Below are positions 16,808-25,030 of a stretch of DNA of 64,000 nt, one piece after another (positions within the stretch are counted from its first letter, which is position 1; the number at the start of each line of letters is the position of its first letter). The position numbers were made by a program, and so were the translations under genes. Source of the DNA: Levilinea saccharolytica (GTDB lineage Bacteria; Chloroflexota; Anaerolineae; Anaerolineales; Anaerolineaceae); the NCBI RefSeq assembly GCF_001306035.1, contig NZ_LGCM01000065.1, positions 248,001-312,000 on the forward strand, given 5' to 3'. The notes under the pieces are model-generated. The model saw only the letters and a list, made by a program, of their open reading frames with translations, was not told the DNA's origin and made no database searches.

Positions 16808-17377
16808 ATGGACACTCCCCTTGAACAAACCTGGTCCGAAGCGCAGCGCGCGGCGCTGCTGAACACCTTGAAAACCCGTTTTGAACGCCACCCGGCGCGC
16901 CACCCAGGCCTGACCTGGGCGGAAGTGCAGGCCCGCCTGGAGGCCCAGCCCGATTCGCTGCGCGCGCTGCACGGCATGGAAATCACCGGCGGCGAGCCGG
17001 ACGTGGTGGGCGCGGACGCGGCCACGGGCGCAATGCTCTTCTTCGACTGCTCCGCCGAAACCCCAGCGGGCCGCAGAAACCTGTGTTACGATGGCGAGGC
17101 GCGCGAGGGTCGCAAGAAGTTTCCGCCGGAAAGCAGCGCCGTGGAGATGGCAGAGAGCATGGGCATCACCCTGCTGAGCGAGGCGGATTTTGCCCACCTG
17201 CAAAGCCTGGGAGAATTTGATACCAAAACCTCCAGCTGGCTGCTGACCCCGCCGGAGGTGCGCAAATTGGGCGGGGCGCTGTTTGGCGACCGCCGCTTTG
17301 GGCGTGTGTTCGTGTATCACAACGGCGCGGATTCGTACTACGGCGTGCGCGGCTTTCGCGGCTGGCTGAAGGTTTAG
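16808..17377 (+). CDS. DUF4256 domain protein
   Basis: A soluble protein of 189 residues covering the whole DUF4256 family. Recognisable blocks are GLTWAEVQARLEAQPDSLRA, MEITGGEPDVVG, FFDCSAETPAGRRNLCYDGE and WLLTPPEVRKLGGALFGDRR. The function is unknown. The gene has its own promoter, an AGGAAAA ribosome site, and a convergent neighbour (ung) 10 bp beyond its stop. Confidence 0.85.
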   Translation: MDTPLEQTWSEAQRAALLNTLKTRFERHPARHPGLTWAEVQARLEAQPDSLRALHGMEITGGEPDVVGADAATGAMLFFDCSAETPAGRRNLCYDGEAREGRKKFPPESSAVEMAESMGITLLSEADFAHLQSLGEFDTKTSSWLLTPPEVRKLGGALFGDRRFGRVFVYHNGADSYYGVRGFRGWLKV

Positions 17378-17387
17378 CCGCCGAAGG

Positions 17388-18059
17388 TTACAGGTCGGGG
17401 AGCTGCCAGTCAATGGGCGGCAGCCCGGCGGCGGTTAGCGCTGCGTTGGTCTTGGAAAAGTGGCGGCAGCCAAAGAACCCGCGGCTGGCGGAAAGCGGCG
17501 AGGGGTGGGGGGCCTTGAGCACGGTGTGGCGGGTGGGGTCAATGCCTTCGGCCTTGCGCTGAGCGTAACTGCCCCACAGCAAAAATACCACCCGGCTGGT
17601 TTTGGCGTTGACCGTGCGCAGCACGGCGTCTGTGAAGGTTTCCCAGCCTTTGCCCTGGTGCGAATTGGCCTGGTGGGCGCGTACAGTCAGCACGGCATTG
17701 AGCAGCAGCACGCCCTGTTCGGCCCAGGGGATCAGGCAGCCGTGGTTGGGCACGCGAAAGCCGACGTCCGTTTGCAGCTCTTTGTAGATGTTGCCCAGGG
17801 AAGGGGGGATGGGCACCCCCGGCTGCACCGAGAAAGACAGCCCGTGGGCCTGATTTTCGTCATGGTAGGGATCCTGGCCGATGACCACCACGCGCACACG
17901 CTCGAAGGGCGTATAGCGCAGGGCGTTAAACACATCCGGCCCAGGCGGATAGACCTTGTATTTGCGGCGCTCTTCGCCGATGAATTGATACAGCTGCTGG
18001 TAATAGGGCTTGGTGGTTTCGCTTTCCAGCGCAGGAAGCCAGCTTTCGGGTATGGGCAT
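17388..18059 (-). CDS. ung: Uracil-DNA glycosylase, family 1
   Basis: Removes uracil from DNA to start base excision repair. The 223-residue length is normal for family 1. The catalytic water-activating motif [18 protein letters not shown] carries the aspartate, NAVLTVR holds the uracil-binding region, and [14 protein letters not shown] carries the catalytic histidine and DNA-intercalation loop. It is encoded alone on the minus strand, between DUF4256 and a divergent decarboxylase gene. Confidence 0.96.
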   Translation of the reverse strand: MPIPESWLPALESETTKPYYQQLYQFIGEERRKYKVYPPGPDVFNALRYTPFERVRVVVIGQDPYHDENQAHGLSFSVQPGVPIPPSLGNIYKELQTDVGFRVPNHGCLIPWAEQGVLLLNAVLTVRAHQANSHQGKGWETFTDAVLRTVNAKTSRVVFLLWGSYAQRKAEGIDPTRHTVLKAPHPSPLSASRGFFGCRHFSKTNAALTAAGLPPIDWQLPDL

Positions 18060-18185
18060 GGGGCGCTCCGATCCAGATGCCGCCGCGTGGGATGGGCGGG
18101 TGGGTTGGCTTCATTTTACAATGGTTTCGATTTTTTATTGCCGCTCCGCGGGGCTGAGACGGGGGAATCATGCTATGATACGCAC

Positions 18186-19583
18186 ATGCACACACCTTTA
18201 GCTCAGGATGCTGCCCAGATGGACGCCGTTCTGGCGGAGACGCTGGCCGAAGCCGCGCGCTTTTTGGCGCAGATCGAGGCGCGGCCCGCGGGGGTGTGCG
18301 CGCCGCGCCTGGAAGCAGCCCAACTGCCGGAAGAGGGCCTGGGCGCGCTGGGCAGCCTGGAGGAATTCAAGGCGCGCTTTGCCCCCTGGCTCAGCGGCAG
18401 CGCCGGTCCCCGCTATTACGGCCTGGTGACCGGCGGGGTGACCCCGGCGGCCCTGGCGGGCGACTGGCTGGTGAGCGTGTACGACCAGAACACGGTGGGG
18501 TCGGATGAGAGCATCGCCCCGCAGATTGAGCTGGAAACCATCGGCCTGCTGCGCCAGTTGTTTGGCCTGCCGGACGAATTTTCGGGGGCCTTTGTCACCG
18601 GCGCCACCATGGCCAATTTTGTGGGGCTGGCCCTGGGCCGCCAATGGGCGGGGCATCAGCTGGGGGTGGACTGCGCTGCGCAGGGGCTGTGGGGCCTGGA
18701 ACCGCTGCGCGTGTTCAGCGCCTGCCCGCATTCCAGCGTGTATAAAGCCCTGGCCATGCTGGGGATGGGGCGCGAGGCGCTGACGCTGACACCCTGCCTG
18801 CCGGGGCGCGAGGCCGCGGACGTGGGCCGCCTGGAAGAGCACCTGAAGCGCCAGGAGGGGCGGCCCTGCGTGGTGGTGGCCAACGCCGGCACGGTGAACA
18901 CGGTGGATTTTGACGACCTGCGAGCCGCAGCCGCGCTGCGCGCGCGCTACCCCTTTTGGCTGCATGTGGACGCGGCCTTTGGCGGCTTCGCGGCCTGTTC
19001 GCCGCGCTATGCGCCGCTGGTGGAGGGCTTGGAAGCCGCCGATTCGATCACCATTGACGCTCACAAGTTCCTGAATGTGCCCTACGACGCGGCCATGCAG
19101 TTCACCCGCCGCACCGATTTGCAGGCCGAGGTTTTCCAAAACGCGGCGGCCTATCTGGATGCGCAGGTGCGCGCGGACCAATACATTCACCTCACGCCGG
19201 AAAATTCGCGCCGCCTGCGGGCCTTGCCCAGCTGGTTCACGCTGACCGCCTATGGGAAACAGGGATACGCCGAGATGGTGGAACGGCTGTGCGCGCTGGC
19301 GCAGTGGCTGGGAGCGCAGATTGAGGGGGCGCGGGAATTTCACCTGTTGGCGCCGGTGCGGCTGAACGGGGTGTGCTTTGCCCTGGCAGACGGGGCGGGC
19401 TGCGTTCCGATGGAAGGTGTGCGCCGCTATCTGCGCGGGCTGCAGGCGGACGGCGGCGTGTATTTGACCCCCACGGTCTACGCAGGCGTGCCGGCGGTGC
19501 GCGCCTCGCTGACCAACTGGCGCATCACCCAAAAAGATGTGGAACAGGCCTGGGAAGCCATGCTGCGCGGCGCGCAGCGCTGA
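18186..19583 (+). CDS. PLP-dependent group II decarboxylase-family protein
   Basis: An aspartate-aminotransferase-fold enzyme of 465 residues. The cofactor lysine is K294 in DAHKFLNVPYD, with the PLP-contacting aspartate D262 in HVDAAFGG and a cofactor-phosphate segment VTGATMANF. It resembles the glutamate/aromatic amino acid decarboxylase group, but the actual amino acid cannot be told. An extended -10 (TGC TATGAT, 18171-18179) lies so close that transcription should start at or next to ATG 18186. No ribosome binding site precedes it, so the mRNA is probably leaderless. Much longer in-frame extension through the ung gene is not coding. Confidence 0.88.
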   Translation: MHTPLAQDAAQMDAVLAETLAEAARFLAQIEARPAGVCAPRLEAAQLPEEGLGALGSLEEFKARFAPWLSGSAGPRYYGLVTGGVTPAALAGDWLVSVYDQNTVGSDESIAPQIELETIGLLRQLFGLPDEFSGAFVTGATMANFVGLALGRQWAGHQLGVDCAAQGLWGLEPLRVFSACPHSSVYKALAMLGMGREALTLTPCLPGREAADVGRLEEHLKRQEGRPCVVVANAGTVNTVDFDDLRAAAALRARYPFWLHVDAAFGGFAACSPRYAPLVEGLEAADSITIDAHKFLNVPYDAAMQFTRRTDLQAEVFQNAAAYLDAQVRADQYIHLTPENSRRLRALPSWFTLTAYGKQGYAEMVERLCALAQWLGAQIEGAREFHLLAPVRLNGVCFALADGAGCVPMEGVRRYLRGLQADGGVYLTPTVYAGVPAVRASLTNWRITQKDVEQAWEAMLRGAQR

Positions 19584-19594
19584 GGAAAGGGAAA

Positions 19595-20002
19595 ATGGAA
19601 AACGCATCCGTACGTTTTGACAATATAGATGATTACATCGCCTCATTTCCAGAGGCGGTGCAGCGGGTATTGCAGGAGCTGCGCGCAACCATCCGCGCAG
19701 CGGCGCCGCAGGCCGAGGAGAGGATGGCCTACGGCATGCCCACCTTTACCCTGCACGGGAATTTGATCCACTTTGCTGCCCACAAAGCCCACATCGGTGT
19801 GTACCCCACCCCCAGCGGCATTGAAGCCTTTCAAGAGGCCCTGGCCGGGTACAAAAACGCCAAAGGCTCGGTGCAGTTCCCCCTGGATCAGCCCCTGCCG
19901 CTGGAGCTGATCCGCCGCATCGTGGAATTTCGCGTGCAGGAAAACCTGCAAAAAGCGGCCTTGAAAGCGAAACCGAAGAAAAAAAGCCCGCCCGCGCCTT
20001 GA
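19595..20002 (+). CDS. DUF1801 / YdhG-like protein
   Basis: A protein of 135 residues. It has the family blocks IDDYIASFPEAVQRVLQELR, AAPQAEERMAYGMPTF, FAAHKAHIGVYPTPSGIEAF and KGSVQFPLDQPLPLELIRRI. This family includes YdhG/frataxin-like 'iron chaperone' annotated proteins, but a biochemical role is not established. It starts 11 bp after the decarboxylase stop with an AGGAAAGGG site, so it is probably co-transcribed. It ends in a lysine/proline-rich tail. Confidence 0.85.
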   Translation: MENASVRFDNIDDYIASFPEAVQRVLQELRATIRAAAPQAEERMAYGMPTFTLHGNLIHFAAHKAHIGVYPTPSGIEAFQEALAGYKNAKGSVQFPLDQPLPLELIRRIVEFRVQENLQKAALKAKPKKKSPPAP

Positions 20003-20045
20003 GCGGCGCGGAGGACTGATTCCAAGCAGAAAGGGTTGAGGGACT

Positions 20046-20582
20046 GTGTTCACGTTTAAAATCGAACCCGATATTGTCATGCGATTATTCGAACGGCGCC
20101 ACGCGGCGGAACTGTGCGCGTTTTTTACCGAGAACCGCGAGCATCTGGGGCTGGAGCTGCCCTGGCTGGCGGAGCCTTTCGACGAGGGGGATGTGGGCGA
20201 GTACATTCAGGCCGGGTTAGACCGCTTGGCGGCCAATCAGGGCTTCCGCGCGGGGATTTGGCAGCGAGGGGCGCTGGCGGGCTGCGTCAGCCTGCACGGT
20301 GTGGATTGGAACGACCGCAAGGCCAGCCTGGGCTATTGGGTGGGGCAGCACTACCAGGGCCGCGGCTTGGTGACGCAGTGCCTGCAGGCGGTCATCGCCC
20401 ATGCCTTTGACGACCTGGGCCTGGAACGGCTGGAGATTTTGTGCGCGGCGGATAATGAGCGCAGCCGCAAGGTGGCCCTGCGCCTGGGTTTTCAGGAAGA
20501 GGGCGTTTTGCGCCGCTCCTGGCTGCGCCAGGGGCAGTGGGTGGATCAGGTACTGCACAGCCGCCTGCGCGAGCGCGGATGA
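20046..20582 (+). CDS. GNAT acetyltransferase, RimL/YdaF-like
   Basis: A protein of 178 residues of the RimJ/RimL branch. It has LGYWVGQHYQGRGLVTQCLQ (acetyl-CoA loop Q-G-R-G-L-x-T) and LEILCAADNERSRKVALRLGF (the N-x-x-S helix). The start is GTG 20046. Members acetylate ribosomal proteins, peptides or small amines; the target here is unknown. It lies 43 bp after DUF1801. Confidence 0.88.
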   Translation: MFTFKIEPDIVMRLFERRHAAELCAFFTENREHLGLELPWLAEPFDEGDVGEYIQAGLDRLAANQGFRAGIWQRGALAGCVSLHGVDWNDRKASLGYWVGQHYQGRGLVTQCLQAVIAHAFDDLGLERLEILCAADNERSRKVALRLGFQEEGVLRRSWLRQGQWVDQVLHSRLRERG

Positions 20583-20621
20583 TATAATCTCTTCAAATTG
20601 ACCCTTTGTGGAGGAACCCTC

Positions 20622-21029
20622 ATGCCCCTTGAACTTGGAATGACCCATGAAACGACCCTGATTGTGCAGGAAACGGACACCGCGCGCGCTTCGGGCGGCG
20701 AAACCCTGCCGCTGGTGCTGAGTACGCCGCGCATGATCGGCTACCTGGAACGCACCGCCCATCAGGTGCTCCTGCCGCATTTGCAGGCCGGGCAAAGCAG
20801 CGTGGGGGTGGTGGTGAACGTGCGCCACCTGGCGGCCACGCCGGTGGGCATGGCGGTGCGCTTCCGCGCTGAACTGCTGGAAGTGGACGGCCGCCGCACG
20901 CGCTTTAAGGTGGAAGCCTGGGACGTCGTGGAAAAAATTGCTGAGGGCGAACACGAGCGCTTTATTATTGATCAGGCGCGCTTTGACGAACGCCTGGCGA
21001 AAAAACAGCAGCAGAACCCGGCGGCTTAA
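20622..21029 (+). CDS. Hot-dog thioesterase, fluoroacetyl-CoA thioesterase (FlK)-like
   Basis: A single hot-dog domain of 135 residues. RMIGYLERTAHQVLLPHL carries the conserved glutamate helix, and VGVVVNVRHLAATPVG carries the strand with the conserved histidine, as in FlK-type thioesterases. It probably hydrolyses a small acyl-CoA. ATG 20622 has GGAGG at 20610-20614. A TATAAT at 20583-20588 inside the end of the GNAT gene may start transcription here. It is followed after 6 bp by the PxpC-like gene. Confidence 0.82.
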   Translation: MPLELGMTHETTLIVQETDTARASGGETLPLVLSTPRMIGYLERTAHQVLLPHLQAGQSSVGVVVNVRHLAATPVGMAVRFRAELLEVDGRRTRFKVEAWDVVEKIAEGEHERFIIDQARFDERLAKKQQQNPAA

Positions 21030-21035
21030 TCTCGT

Positions 21036-22031
21036 ATGTCTGCTCAAGCGATCGCCGCGGGCCTGGGCGTGCTGGACGCGGGAACCCTGACCACCGTGCA
21101 GGACGCGGGGCGTTGGGGCCTGGAGCGTTTTGGCGTGCCGGTGGGCGGGGCGATGGATGAATTTGCCCTGGCGGCGGCCAACCGGCTGGTGGGCAACCCG
21201 CCCGATGCGGCCGCGCTGGAATGTGTGGGGGCGGGGCCGCTGCTGCGGGCCGGGCGCGATACGCTGGCGGCTGCGGGCGGGGCAGGTTTTGCCCTGGTGG
21301 TGGAGGGGCGCCGTTTTCCGCTGTGGATGGCGGTGCGCGTGCGGCGCGGGCAGCGTGTGGGGCTGAGCGCCCTTTCGGACGAAAACGCCCCGGGGGTGTG
21401 GGGGGTGCTGGCCTTCGCGGGGGGCGTGGATGTGCCGCCGGTGCTGGGCTCGCGGACCACCTATCTGCGCGGCGGGTTCGGCGGTGTGCAGGGGAGGGCG
21501 CTGCAGGCGGGGGATATTCTGCCGCTGGGGCGGCCTTCTCTGGGCGCATGGGAGCGGGCGGGGGACTGCCTGCCCGAAGGTGCGCGCCCAGCCTACAGCC
21601 TGGAGCCGGTGCTGCAGGCCGTGGTGGGGCCGCAGGCCGAGGCCTTTCAACCCCAGGCGCTGGAAGTGTTCTTCCATTCCTCCTATCAGGTGCTGCCGGC
21701 CAGCGACCGCATGGGTTACCGCCTGGCGGGGCCCAGGCTGATTCACGCGGGCGCGGCGGACATGCTTTCGGAAGGGTTAGCGCGCGGCGCGGTGCAGGTT
21801 CCGGGCGACGGGCAGCCAATTGTGCTGCTGGCCGACCGCCAAACCACGGGCGGCTACACCAAAATCGCGGTGGTGGCTCGCGCCAGCCTGCCGCTGCTGG
21901 TGCAGTGCCCGCCGGGGCGCGGACGGGTGCGCTTTCAGCCGGTGGAGGCCGCCCAGGCCCAGCAAAGCTGGCGGCAGCTGTGCGCGGCCTGGGAGGCGCG
22001 GGAAGAAGATGCGCTGCTGACCCCGGTGTAA
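21036..22031 (+). CDS. Biotin-dependent carboxyltransferase-family protein, PxpC/KipA-like
   Basis: A protein of 331 residues. The blocks GTLTTVQDAGRWGLERFGVP followed by VGGAMDEFALAAANRLVGNP, and GSRTTYLRGGFGGVQGR, are diagnostic of the KipA/PxpC subunit of 5-oxoprolinase (allophanate hydrolase subunit 2 family). The partner subunits PxpB (KipI) and PxpA are not in the window, so the protein is an orphan here and its substrate is uncertain. It is co-oriented with and close to the thioesterase gene. Confidence 0.88.
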   Translation: MSAQAIAAGLGVLDAGTLTTVQDAGRWGLERFGVPVGGAMDEFALAAANRLVGNPPDAAALECVGAGPLLRAGRDTLAAAGGAGFALVVEGRRFPLWMAVRVRRGQRVGLSALSDENAPGVWGVLAFAGGVDVPPVLGSRTTYLRGGFGGVQGRALQAGDILPLGRPSLGAWERAGDCLPEGARPAYSLEPVLQAVVGPQAEAFQPQALEVFFHSSYQVLPASDRMGYRLAGPRLIHAGAADMLSEGLARGAVQVPGDGQPIVLLADRQTTGGYTKIAVVARASLPLLVQCPPGRGRVRFQPVEAAQAQQSWRQLCAAWEAREEDALLTPV

Positions 22032-22126
22032 GCCCCGCGGCTGGTTGGATTGGGGGAAGCGGTATTTTTTCAGGAACCGGCCGGGTTTGGGCGTATAATG
22101 GGCCTATCCTTCCCTTTAGAGGTGCT

Positions 22127-23605
22127 ATGCAAGTGACGTCTTCCGCACCGGCGGACAACCGCAAATGGTTTGCCCTTTCGGGGCTGGGCCTGGGGGTTTT
22201 CATGGCCACCCTTGACTCCAGTATTGTGAACATATCCCTGCCGACCCTGGTGGAGGTTTTTCATACCGATTTCACCACCGTACAGTGGGTGGTGCTGTCC
22301 TATTCCCTGGTGCTCACCGCCCTGATCCTCAGCGCGGCGCGCCTGGGGGATATGCTCGATAAGCGCAAAATTTACCTGACCGGCCTGGTGCTTTTCACGT
22401 TGAGCTCGCTGCTGTGCGGGCTGGCCGACAACATCGGCTGGCTGATAGGTGCGCGCGCCCTGCAAGGCCTGGGCGCCACGATGATGCAGGCCCTGGGCAT
22501 GGCGATGGTGACCGAGGCTTTTCCAGCCAAAGAGCGCGGGCGTGCGCTGGGCATCATGGGTTCCATCGTCTCCATCGGCATCGCCGTGGGGCCGCCCCTG
22601 GGGGGGCTGCTCATCGGCCTGGTGGGCTGGCGGGCGGTTTTCCTGGTGAATGTGCCCGTGGGCATCCTCACCTTCCTGGCGGTGACGCGCTTTGTGGCTC
22701 CTTCCAATCCGCGGCCCAATCAGCGTTTTGACCCGGCGGGGGCGGTGATCTTATTCATCACCCTGGCCTGCTACGCCTTCGGCATGACCCTGGGGCAGCG
22801 GGTGGGCTTTGGCGCTCCCCTGACGCTGGGGGTGCTGGGCGCGGCGGCCCTGGGATTCACCGCGCTCATTGCAGTGGAATCGCGCCGCGACCAGCCCATG
22901 ATTGACCTCAGCCTGTTTCGCAACCGCCTGTTCAGCCTGAATTTGCTGATGGCTTTTCTGGTGTTTGTGGTGCTGCCGGCTTCGTTTGTGCTGCCCTTTT
23001 TCCTGGAACTGGTGAAAGGCTACCCCGCCCAACAGGTGGGGCTGATGCTGATGTCTTTTCCGGTGGCGATGGGGGTGGTGGCGCCGGTGGCGGGCTGGCT
23101 TTCGGACCGTTTTGGCTCGCGGGTCATCAGCCTGATCGGTCTGGTGATCATCATCGGCGGCTGCCTGGCCATGTCTACCCTGACGGTGGAGGTGGGCCTG
23201 TGGGGCTTCATTGTGCGCATGGCCCCGGTCGGTATCGGCATGGGCATGTTCCAATCGCCCAATAACAGCGCCATCATGGGATCGGTTCCCAAAGAACGCC
23301 TGGGGATCGCCTCGGGGCTGATGGTGCTTTCGCGCACCCTGGGCAACACCACCGGCCTGCCGCTGATGGCAGCCCTGTTCAGCGCACAGGCGCTGGCCCT
23401 GGGCGGGCTGCCCGCGGGGACGGACGCCACAACTGCCCCGCCCCTGGCCATGGCGGCTGCCGTGGCGGGCACTTACCGCATCGCCGCCGGGTTGATTGTG
23501 GTTTCGGCTGTGCTGGCTGTGTTGGCGTACCGCGTGGACCGGCGCGAGCGGGCGCAAAAAGGCGCGGCGCAGCCCTCTGCGGTGGAGCAGGGTCAGGAGG
23601 TGTAA
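22127..23605 (+). CDS. MFS transporter, DHA2 (EmrB/QacA-like)
   Basis: A protein of 492 residues with about 14 helices. Its signatures are FMATLDSSIVNISLPTL in helix 1, a motif A-like ARLGDMLDKRKIYLTG, ARALQGLGATMMQALGMAMV, and motif C in GIAVGPPLGGLLIG. It is probably a drug:H+ antiporter of broad or unknown specificity. ATG 22127 is supported by AGAGG and by a TATAAT at 22094-22099; a much longer open frame upstream overlaps the PxpC gene and is not coding. Confidence 0.92.
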   Translation: MQVTSSAPADNRKWFALSGLGLGVFMATLDSSIVNISLPTLVEVFHTDFTTVQWVVLSYSLVLTALILSAARLGDMLDKRKIYLTGLVLFTLSSLLCGLADNIGWLIGARALQGLGATMMQALGMAMVTEAFPAKERGRALGIMGSIVSIGIAVGPPLGGLLIGLVGWRAVFLVNVPVGILTFLAVTRFVAPSNPRPNQRFDPAGAVILFITLACYAFGMTLGQRVGFGAPLTLGVLGAAALGFTALIAVESRRDQPMIDLSLFRNRLFSLNLLMAFLVFVVLPASFVLPFFLELVKGYPAQQVGLMLMSFPVAMGVVAPVAGWLSDRFGSRVISLIGLVIIIGGCLAMSTLTVEVGLWGFIVRMAPVGIGMGMFQSPNNSAIMGSVPKERLGIASGLMVLSRTLGNTTGLPLMAALFSAQALALGGLPAGTDATTAPPLAMAAAVAGTYRIAAGLIVVSAVLAVLAYRVDRRERAQKGAAQPSAVEQGQEV

Positions 23606-23607
23606 GC

Positions 23608-23982
23608 ATGGCGGGTTCACGCAGAGCTTCTGATGCGCTGATGGAGGTGTTGGCCTGGGTGCTGTACGGCTTCGCGGGGGCTAACCTGGCGGGTGGGGCT
23701 GTTTTGGTGTGGGGTTTGGTGCAGTTTGCCGCCTCTTTGCCCAACCGGCTGATGGGCCTGTTTGTTCTGGGGGGTGAAGCCTTGAGCCAGATTCTGATGG
23801 GCCTGCTGCGGCCGGCCCTCACCACCGCTGCGGTGGCGGCAGCCCTGTGGACGGTGGCGCTGAGCCTGCTGCTCTTCACCGCGGGACGCCTGATGCAGCG
23901 TTCGCTGCGCACGACCCAACGCCTGGAGCGGCTGGAAGCCCTGGCAGACAATTGGAAAGCCTCCGCGCCTGGCGAGGATTGA
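23608..23982 (+). CDS. Small hypothetical membrane protein
   Basis: A protein of 124 residues with two clear hydrophobic stretches (about residues 11-40 and 63-88) and a charged C-terminal helix (QRSLRTTQRLERLEALADNW) that may be a coiled coil. It begins two bases after the MFS stop, with GGAGG at good spacing, so it is co-translated with the exporter and may be an accessory subunit (inference). I do not recognise the family. Confidence 0.7.
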   Translation: MAGSRRASDALMEVLAWVLYGFAGANLAGGAVLVWGLVQFAASLPNRLMGLFVLGGEALSQILMGLLRPALTTAAVAAALWTVALSLLLFTAGRLMQRSLRTTQRLERLEALADNWKASAPGED

Positions 23983-24037
23983 TGCGTACGGGCGTAGTCT
24001 ATCCTTCTTCAAACCTACCATAAAGGAGTTTGACCGC

Positions 24038-24823
24038 ATGAATTCCACGCTTGAACTGCTGGCCAACCGCCATTCTGTGCGTGCCTTTTCGGAGCAGCCC
24101 ATCACCCCTGAAGAGCGCCAGGCGATTTTGCAGGCCACCTATCGGGCGCCCACGGCGGGCAACCAGATGCTGTACGCAATCATCGAGGTGGACGACCCGG
24201 CCGTGAAGCAGCGCCTGGTGGAGACCTGCGACCACCAGCCCTTCATCGCCAAGGCCCCCCTGGTGCTGGTATTTTTGGCCGATTACCAGCGCTGGTTTGA
24301 CGCTTTTATTCACGGCGGTGTGCGCGAACGCTGTGCGGCTGTGGGCCAGGAATTTCGCATGCCGGGGCCGGGGGATTTGTTCCTGGCGAGCTGCGACGCC
24401 CTCATCGCGGCTCAAACGGCGGTGATCGCGGCCGAGTCGCTGGGAATTGGCTCGTGCTACATCGGCGACATTCTGGAAAATTATGAGATCCACCGCGAGC
24501 TGTTTCACCTGCCGCGCTATACTTTCCCGGTGACGATGGTGTGCTTTGGCCATCCCGCCCCGCTGACCCACCAACGGCGGATTCCACGCTTTCCAGAGGA
24601 ATTCATCCTGCACCGCAACACTTACCGCCGCTTTGGGCCGGAGGAACAGGAAGCCATGTTCCAGCCGTTGATGGCGGCCCGACCCAGCGGCCATGCCTTC
24701 CCTGAAGGTGTGGAGAACATTGCCCAGAGCCTGTTTTTCCGCAAGTATGTGGCGCCCTTCTCGTATGAGATGACCCGCTCGGTGGAAGCCATGCTGAAAA
24801 ATTGGACCCCTGAGGAAGACTAG
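24038..24823 (+). CDS. Nitroreductase-family FMN oxidoreductase
   Basis: A protein of 261 residues. The FMN-binding RHSVRAFSEQPITPEERQ, the APTAGNQ motif (RAPTAGNQMLYAII), and the second FMN segment AAESLGIGSCYIGDILEN are those of NfsA/FRP-like nitroreductases. The natural substrate is unknown; quinones, flavins or nitro compounds are typical. ATG 24038 has AAAGGAG upstream. A strong terminator follows. Confidence 0.9.
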   Translation: MNSTLELLANRHSVRAFSEQPITPEERQAILQATYRAPTAGNQMLYAIIEVDDPAVKQRLVETCDHQPFIAKAPLVLVFLADYQRWFDAFIHGGVRERCAAVGQEFRMPGPGDLFLASCDALIAAQTAVIAAESLGIGSCYIGDILENYEIHRELFHLPRYTFPVTMVCFGHPAPLTHQRRIPRFPEEFILHRNTYRRFGPEEQEAMFQPLMAARPSGHAFPEGVENIAQSLFFRKYVAPFSYEMTRSVEAMLKNWTPEED

Positions 24824-24845
24824 ACCGTCAACTAATCCATGAACG

Positions 24846-24880
24846 GCCGCTGGCGCATCTTACGCCAGCGGCTGTTTTTT
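24846..24880 (+). terminator. Intrinsic terminator after the nitroreductase gene
   Basis: GCCGCTGGCG (24846-24855) pairs with CGCCAGCGGC (24863-24872), followed by TGTTTTTT. Confidence 0.9.
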
Positions 24881-24921
24881 AACCCCGGCCAACGCGAGAC
24901 CGGGCCGTGCGGCTTGAGCAG

Positions 24922-24949
24922 ACTCTGATTTGTAAATCGGAGTGTTTTT
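24922..24949 (+). terminator. Second hairpin with T-tract upstream of the beta-helix cluster
   Basis: ACTCTGATT (24922-24930) pairs with AATCGGAGT (24935-24943) with one T-G pair, followed by GTTTTT. It is either a further terminator or an early attenuator of the first beta-helix gene. The rest of 24950-25030 carries GGGAAAATCGTATTGG, which recurs upstream of the other two copies. Confidence 0.55.
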
Positions 24950-25030
24950 GTGTAATATTAGGAGGATAGGTTTTGATCAGAGGGAAAATCGTATTGGTGA
25001 TTAAGGGTAAGGTGATCAGGAGGTGATCTC

